Part shown: positions 6,617 to 10,675 of the stretch, in pieces
How the letters are laid out: the number at the start of each line of letters is the position of its first letter
Numbering within the stretch: position 1 is the stretch's first letter
Source: Campylobacteraceae bacterium
GTDB taxonomy: Bacteria; Campylobacterota; Campylobacteria; Campylobacterales; Campylobacteraceae
Length of the DNA: 10,675 bases
Assembly: GCA_031276365.1 (NCBI GenBank)
Contig: JAISNG010000072.1
Location: 1-10,675 of the forward strand
Direction: 5' to 3'
Program-made: the position numbers and the translations under genes
The notes under the pieces: generated by a model
Database searches by the model: none
The model's input: the letters and a program-made list of their open reading frames with translations, nothing else
Told to the model about the DNA's origin: nothing

Positions 6617-8223
6617 TATTTACCAAGAGATTTATATCCCAAATCATTCAATGACTTAGCTGAAATAGCTGAAGTATCATCTTCACTTACAACTCTTGGA
6701 GTAATGATAAACACAAGTTCCTTTGTCTTCGTTTCTTCCCCCGCATATTTAAATGCATAGCCAAGCAATGGAATGCTTCTAAGTACTGGAACACCTTTAT
6801 TGGTATGTATAACAGAGTTTGTGATTAAACCACCAAGTACTATAGTGTCGCCATTTTTAACATTTACTACTGTTGAGAGTTTCTTTTCCGTAGTATCAGG
6901 AGCTATTCTTCTTGGTGTTGTCTGTTTTTGGTTATCTTCTACGTACTTAAAATCACTGATAGAGGGATTGATTCTTAGCATAATATTATTCTCATCCGAT
7001 ACCGTTGGCAGCAAGTTTAGCAAAATACCAATAAACACAGAGTAGTTGGTAACCTCTTCTGATATGACATTGCCGTTGCCGCTTCCTGCATTACTTGTTG
7101 TTTCTGTTGTTTGATAGTTTATCGTATCACCAACCGTAATAAGCGATTGTTGATTATTGAGTGTTAAAACTTTTGGATTTGAAACGACATCTGTCTTACC
7201 TTTTTCCTTCAAAAAATCAAAAATACCCTCTAACGAAAATGATGCACCAGCATTGAAAGCCACAAGTTTTGCTATGTCGTTAGAGTCAACATGTCCACTA
7301 TTTCCTTTAGTGGCTGATGCCTCGCCAACTTCAAAGCTGCCGCCTGAAGTATCCCAATGTTGGTTTCTGAATGCAGAACCTGTATTAACGCCAACTATAT
7401 CACTTGCTGCATCAACTATAAAACCAAGATTGAATTTAGACCAGTCAATACCCATTCTGTTATCATCATTTAACTCAACCGACAAAATTGTAACATCAAT
7501 CAAAACTTGTTTTAAAAGTCTTTTTTTAAGGGCGTTGAAATAATCTTCTGCTCTTTGCAACTGTTCTTTGGTGGCTGTTATCGTTACAAGTCCTGCTCTT
7601 GGGTTGATAACAGGCGGTTTTGCAACATATATCTCTCGACCTGTATTTATAACAGCCTGTATTTCCGAGTCAATAGTCTTCCAAAAATCAAACTCCTCCT
7701 TAACTGCTATAGAGTTATCTGCCTTATCAAGTTTTTCTGAATCGCCTCCTCCCATTTCTTGCGGAGTAGCACTTACAGAAGCACTCATGGTAGCAGTTCC
7801 TTGTCTAATAGAGGTTATATAATCAACCTTAAAGCTTTTTGTCTCTAATGCAGACAATTTGAGAACACTGTTTTTGTACTCATAATTAAGATTGTTTGAC
7901 GCAAGCAGAATATCTAAAGTTTCAAAGAGCGATTTGTCTTTGATATTCGTGCCGTAAAGAGGCTGATTGGCTATCTCTATTGCGGGAGCATCAGCAAAAA
8001 CAATACTGAAATCACATAGTTCAGACAGTTGTGAGAGCACCTCAGTTAGTTGTACGTTCGCGGTCAGCTTGATGTTTAAATTTTTGTACTCGCACCCCTT
8101 TTTTGTCTGTAGAGTTTTGTTTTGAGTCGCCGCAAAAGAGTATTGAGGCAATAGCGTAAGCAATGCTGCACAAGCTGCAAAAGCAACACTTTTTTTAATT
8201 TGTTGTAATGATGCTATTTTCAT
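6616..8223 (-). CDS. ctsD: Outer-membrane secretin (MshL/PilQ/GspD family, CtsD)
   Basis: This 535-residue protein forms the outer-membrane pore of the machine. A Sec signal peptide (basic n-region ending KK, hydrophobic core 12-26) has a likely type I cleavage site after SFA (residue 31). An STN-type N0 domain spans about 50-125. After a Gly/Ser/Asp-rich linker, an MshL-type N1-like segment begins near W181 and runs into KQVLIDVTILSVELNDDNRMGIDW (starting at 239, shown to W261). The secretin core (about 341-512) contains VVSNPKVLTLNNQQSLITVG, GVPVLRSIPLLGYAFKY (477-493) and KELVFIITPRVV (501-512). C18 is not in a lipobox, so it does not look like a lipoprotein. AAGGGA lies close to the ATG. 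The start overlaps the upstream small gene by 29 nt and the stop overlaps the ATPase gene by 1 nt. Confidence 0.95.
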   Translation of the reverse strand: MKIASLQQIKKSVAFAACAALLTLLPQYSFAATQNKTLQTKKGCEYKNLNIKLTANVQLTEVLSQLSELCDFSIVFADAPAIEIANQPLYGTNIKDKSLFETLDILLASNNLNYEYKNSVLKLSALETKSFKVDYITSIRQGTATMSASVSATPQEMGGGDSEKLDKADNSIAVKEEFDFWKTIDSEIQAVINTGREIYVAKPPVINPRAGLVTITATKEQLQRAEDYFNALKKRLLKQVLIDVTILSVELNDDNRMGIDWSKFNLGFIVDAASDIVGVNTGSAFRNQHWDTSGGSFEVGEASATKGNSGHVDSNDIAKLVAFNAGASFSLEGIFDFLKEKGKTDVVSNPKVLTLNNQQSLITVGDTINYQTTETTSNAGSGNGNVISEEVTNYSVFIGILLNLLPTVSDENNIMLRINPSISDFKYVEDNQKQTTPRRIAPDTTEKKLSTVVNVKNGDTIVLGGLITNSVIHTNKGVPVLRSIPLLGYAFKYAGEETKTKELVFIITPRVVSEDDTSAISAKSLNDLGYKSLGK

Positions 8224-8602
8224 TTTTTTCCCTTAAGAATAATTCTAATCTTTTATTATCACTGCCCAAAACAACACTTGTTTGTTTTATGGCAATAACC
8301 CTCAAACCATTTATCAATGAACCCAATTTCAGCCAAGAATTATTGACTTTGACTTTATTTAAAACTATAGCGTTTAATTGGAATGTAGGTTCCGTAGTGT
8401 TGTTACTTGTTGGTATCGCGGCTGTTTGAATAACGGCAAAAGGATTTGCCAATTTATCTACATCTTCGTCCGGAATACCAATACGTACTTCACTAATTTG
8501 GTTGAAACTCTCATCATACCGCGCTATATTTGCACTGCTGTCATCGCCGAATAAATTCAGCGTGCCGACCAATATGGCGGCTATAAAAAAAGACTTTTTC
8601 AA
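8195..8602 (-). CDS. Small periplasmic PilP/GspC/MshK-like protein (CtsR position), probable TTG start
   Basis: Counted from TTG this is a 135-residue protein with an N-terminal signal or anchor sequence (KKSFFIAAILVGTLNLFG), an acidic and Ser/Thr-rich linker, and a C-terminal domain starting LNAIVLNKVKVNNSWLKLGS and ending LELFLREK. That domain fits the beta-rich HR domain of GspC/PilP/MshK (pattern: L-x-A-I, a residue pair before the N-x-x-W turn, then L-G-x-x-I-x-G), which docks inner-membrane components to the secretin. Its place directly before the secretin matches ctsR. I prefer TTG at 8602 to the in-frame ATG at 8617 because GGGGGA sits 7 nt before TTG, TTGA gives a 4-nt overlap with the preceding stop, and the signal peptide then starts with the usual KK. 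ATG at 8617 would add five residues and has no clear ribosome binding site. Confidence 0.8.
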   Translation of the reverse strand: MKKSFFIAAILVGTLNLFGDDSSANIARYDESFNQISEVRIGIPDEDVDKLANPFAVIQTAAIPTSNNTTEPTFQLNAIVLNKVKVNNSWLKLGSLINGLRVIAIKQTSVVLGSDNKRLELFLREKNENSIITTN

Positions 8603-9240
8603 TATAACATCCCCCATACCGCAAGTTTAATATTACTCTCAAGTATATTCGTAGTATTGCTCGCTACTGTGCTTTCATAAACATCAACTACCAATTGACT
8701 CTCTTCTAAAGCATTAATAAATTTTATAATACCGTGAAAATTGCCGCGCGCATCTATATCAATATTCAAAACCTGTTCAACTTTTCCATTTTGTAAATCT
8801 TTATTATCCTTGAAATCATTCTCTATTTTCAGGATATTAATTTTATAATCTTTTGCCAAAGATGTTATTCTATCCATAAACGATGCCCAACTTTTATCGT
8901 TAAATAGAAGGTATGAAAGCTCTTGTAGTTTTGTATCCATATAGTCGTTTTCAATTTTTGCTGCTCGTATTTTTGTCGTGCCGTCAGTAATCTGCGCATT
9001 GAGTTTGGCTACTGTATCATTATTTCTATATAGATATGACTCCTCAGCATTAAGCTCAGTCGTTATCTTGTGCAAGTTTGCCGAATTGATATTATAAAAA
9101 CTTTCTGCTTTAGGAAATATGACAAAGTAAATAACGGCAACAATCACCCCTATAACTACAAGATAAATCAGATAAACTTCACTTATCTTTTTTGCGGAAA
9201 GATAATTGTCCAATTTGTCTATTAGCGTGTCGTCATGCAT
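8599..9240 (-). CDS. PilO/MshJ-like inner-membrane alignment protein
   Basis: The 213-residue protein has a short cytoplasmic N-terminus, one transmembrane helix (about 22-42), a coiled-coil-like stretch (about 49-108) and a C-terminal alpha/beta domain (about 115-213). The last domain follows the PilO/GspM pattern: WASFMDRITSLAKDYKINIL, then DIDARGNFHGIIKFINALEE (161-180), and a closing strand NIKLAVWGMLY. PilO-type proteins pair with PilN and link the cytoplasmic PilM-like ring to PilP and the secretin. The neighbours encode exactly those partners. GGAG lies 8 nt before the ATG, and there is a 41-nt gap after the upstream gene. Family assignment is from topology, pattern and context, since PilO proteins are poorly conserved; MshJ is the equivalent in MSHA operons. 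Confidence 0.75.
   Translation of the reverse strand: MHDDTLIDKLDNYLSAKKISEVYLIYLVVIGVIVAVIYFVIFPKAESFYNINSANLHKITTELNAEESYLYRNNDTVAKLNAQITDGTTKIRAAKIENDYMDTKLQELSYLLFNDKSWASFMDRITSLAKDYKINILKIENDFKDNKDLQNGKVEQVLNIDIDARGNFHGIIKFINALEESQLVVDVYESTVASNTTNILESNIKLAVWGMLY
8610..8615 (-). promoter_or_regulatory. Ribosome binding site that selects the TTG start
   Basis: GGGGGA on the minus strand lies inside the last codons of the PilO-like gene, 7 nt upstream of TTG at 8602 and overlapping the alternative ATG at 8617. Its spacing fits the TTG and cannot serve the ATG. This is the main reason for choosing the shorter reading frame of the small PilP/MshK-like gene. Confidence 0.5.
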
Positions 9241-9281
9241 TGTAACATCTCCATATTGATATTATTTTTATCATTTTCATG

Positions 9282-10675
9282 CTATTTTTCTCCCAATATT
9301 TCCATATGGATATCACTTCTATATCTGCTTATATTGGCATCTTTAACTATCTCTTTTGTTTTTATGCTATATTTTCCAGTATTGGCTATAGTATTCATAA
9401 GTTCCGTGAAGTGTTTTTCATTTGAACCTACAAGTGATAGCACTATGGTATTGTTTTGTTGATGTATCTTTTCTATCTTAACTGTGTTATTATTTGCAAG
9501 AGATGTAAGGTCGGATACAACAGCGGCTTTCATTGAATAATCCACTCTTTTACTGCGAATCTCAGCGATGAGGTTATTTCTTGTTTTGAGTATGGTGATT
9601 TCGTTTTGTAATTGTGCATTTACCTCGTCATTTTCCCTTGTTAGTGTGGCAATTTGACCTCTTAATGCGTCAGCCGCCGGTTTTATTTCATCAATATACT
9701 CTCTCTCTTTTATATTATGAGCTATCATTTTATATGTGCCAAGACCGTATTGATAAGCAGGATATAACAACGATATCAAAAGCGAGGCGGCTATAACACC
9801 GAGAAATTTACCGGCAGGTCTTTTTGAAAGGGGGTCTGGACGCTTAAAAATAGTAAAATTGGAAGCTTCATTTGTATCGGATTCCGTGTATAATTGAGCA
9901 GTCAAAATCATCATCGTGTGTATCTGGTCTATATACTGCTCTTTTGAGTTAATAGCTACGCTGAAATTAAAATCAAGCGCTTCTACGCCCATATAGCTTT
10001 TGGCATATTCGTTCATACCAAATATTATGCCAATATCAGTACCTATATAAACTCTTGATATTTGTGAAATATTGCAATATCTTTTTGCGTAAACAGAGAT
10101 GTCATTTATATACAAAAATATCTCGCCAAAGAGTTTCATAAACTGTTGCTGATATTTTATCTCGGTCGTATTTAATCCGTCTTTTTGGAGCATTGCAAAA
10201 AATGTATTCTCATCAACTCTTTCGCCAAGCATTGCGCAAAATCTTTCGTTTATTTCACGAAGCGAATAACGTAATGATTTGGAGTACAGATAGTGTCCGT
10301 TTTGATAGAGCGCTAAAAATGCGTCGTTTTTCTGAAAATAGATAAAACACTCTGCGCCACCGTGCTGGTCTATAATACCTTTTTTATAAAGCGAACCGAT
10401 AAGAAACGGAGCGGCGGTAATATAGTCAATATAGGATATCTTTCGTCTTAGTGGTGAAAAGTTTTGCGTCATCATTTCAGTACTAACAGCAAATACATCA
10501 TATATGTAATTCTTCTGGTCGCTTGCCGAAGCAACTGTTTCTATGTAATTAATCTTATAGTTTATAGAAGAATCCAATCCCAAATCTTCATACGCTTTTA
10601 TCTCAAGCGCATCTTTAAGGTCGCTTTCGGGAATACTTCTGCTTACTTCAAGTGTTCCTGAAATGATATCTTTAG
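9282..10675 (-). CDS. PilM/MshI actin-like protein fused to a PilN-like domain (5' end beyond window)
   Basis: The open frame runs from the right edge to TAG at 9282 (463 visible residues). The stretch above the TTG at 10583 is coding: it reads ISGTLEVSRSIPESDLKDAL and then EIKAYED, typical of the PilM/MshI N-terminal subdomain, so TTG 10583 is an internal codon and not the start. Counting from the first full codon, residues 1-260 resemble the actin-like fold (HGGAECFIYFQKNDAFLALY near 104-123 occupies the phosphate-loop region). A single transmembrane helix lies at about 281-302, a coiled coil at about 310-370, and a ferredoxin-like PilN/GspL-C-type domain at about 380-463. It therefore has GspL-like topology: a cytoplasmic actin-like part joined to a periplasmic part. 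With the PilO- and PilP-like genes downstream it forms the alignment subcomplex. Confidence 0.8.
   Translation of the reverse strand, partial: KDIISGTLEVSRSIPESDLKDALEIKAYEDLGLDSSINYKINYIETVASASDQKNYIYDVFAVSTEMMTQNFSPLRRKISYIDYITAAPFLIGSLYKKGIIDQHGGAECFIYFQKNDAFLALYQNGHYLYSKSLRYSLREINERFCAMLGERVDENTFFAMLQKDGLNTTEIKYQQQFMKLFGEIFLYINDISVYAKRYCNISQISRVYIGTDIGIIFGMNEYAKSYMGVEALDFNFSVAINSKEQYIDQIHTMMILTAQLYTESDTNEASNFTIFKRPDPLSKRPAGKFLGVIAASLLISLLYPAYQYGLGTYKMIAHNIKEREYIDEIKPAADALRGQIATLTRENDEVNAQLQNEITILKTRNNLIAEIRSKRVDYSMKAAVVSDLTSLANNNTVKIEKIHQQNNTIVLSLVGSNEKHFTELMNTIANTGKYSIKTKEIVKDANISRYRSDIHMEILGEK

Noticed and set aside
6616..8223. Secretin as a lipoprotein, from the cysteine at residue 18 within the signal sequence
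   Set aside because: The residues before it (AFAA) do not form a lipobox, and the cysteine sits at the start of the hydrophobic core, with a good type I cleavage site (SFA) 13 residues later.
9233..9280. 15-residue minus-strand open frame (MKMIKIISIWRCYNA) in the 41-bp gap before the PilO-like gene, with GGGAG 9 nt upstream
   Set aside because: It could be a coupling leader peptide, but it is too short to separate from chance and it overlaps the PilO-like start in another frame. The PilO-like gene already has its own GGAG site.

Overview
The window is a tightly packed, low-GC, all-minus-strand region that most likely comes from a member of the Campylobacterota (Sulfurimonas, Sulfuricurvum, Arcobacter or a relative). 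The main reason is gene order. Read in the direction of transcription (right to left), six consecutive genes match the order ctsR-ctsD-ctsP-ctsX-ctsE-ctsF of the Campylobacter jejuni natural-transformation cluster, as I recall it. The same proteins also resemble the MSHA-type pilus set (MshK, MshL, MshM, MshN, MshE, MshG). The phylum assignment is an inference from synteny and base composition, not from a marker gene.

Layout in transcription order. (1) 10675-9282: an actin-like PilM/MshI domain fused through one membrane helix to a PilN-like periplasmic domain; its start lies beyond the right edge. (2) 9240-8599: a PilO/MshJ-like membrane protein. (3) 8602-8195: a small PilP/GspC/MshK-like periplasmic protein (CtsR position), probably starting at TTG. 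(4) 8223-6616: an outer-membrane secretin (MshL/CtsD). (5) 6616-5795: an ExeA/MshM-like AAA+ ATPase (CtsP). (6) 5802-5008: a one-helix TPR protein (MshN-like, CtsX position). (7) 4970-3216: the GspE/PilB/MshE-type assembly ATPase (CtsE). (8) 3219-1963: the GspF/PilC/MshG-type polytopic platform protein (CtsF). Most junctions overlap (4, 29, 1, 8 and 4 nt); two have short gaps of 41 and 37 nt. This looks like one translationally coupled operon whose promoter is off the right edge.

Together the eight genes encode a nearly complete envelope-spanning type IV pilus / type II secretion-like machine: cytoplasmic motor and inner-membrane platform, alignment subcomplex, and outer-membrane pore. No pilin, prepilin peptidase or retraction ATPase is present in the window. 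The expected role is DNA uptake, or assembly of an MSHA-like (pseudo)pilus.

A 172-bp intergenic region (1791-1962) holds an AT-rich, near-symmetrical terminator hairpin and, immediately downstream of it, a TATAAT promoter for the next transcription unit. That unit is pta (phosphate acetyltransferase, 1790-30) followed directly by the first nine codons of ackA (acetate kinase, 29-1). It is the acetyl-CoA / acetyl-phosphate / acetate overflow and substrate-level phosphorylation module. There is no gene-free stretch over 300 bases, and I saw no RNA genes, CRISPR arrays or mobile elements.
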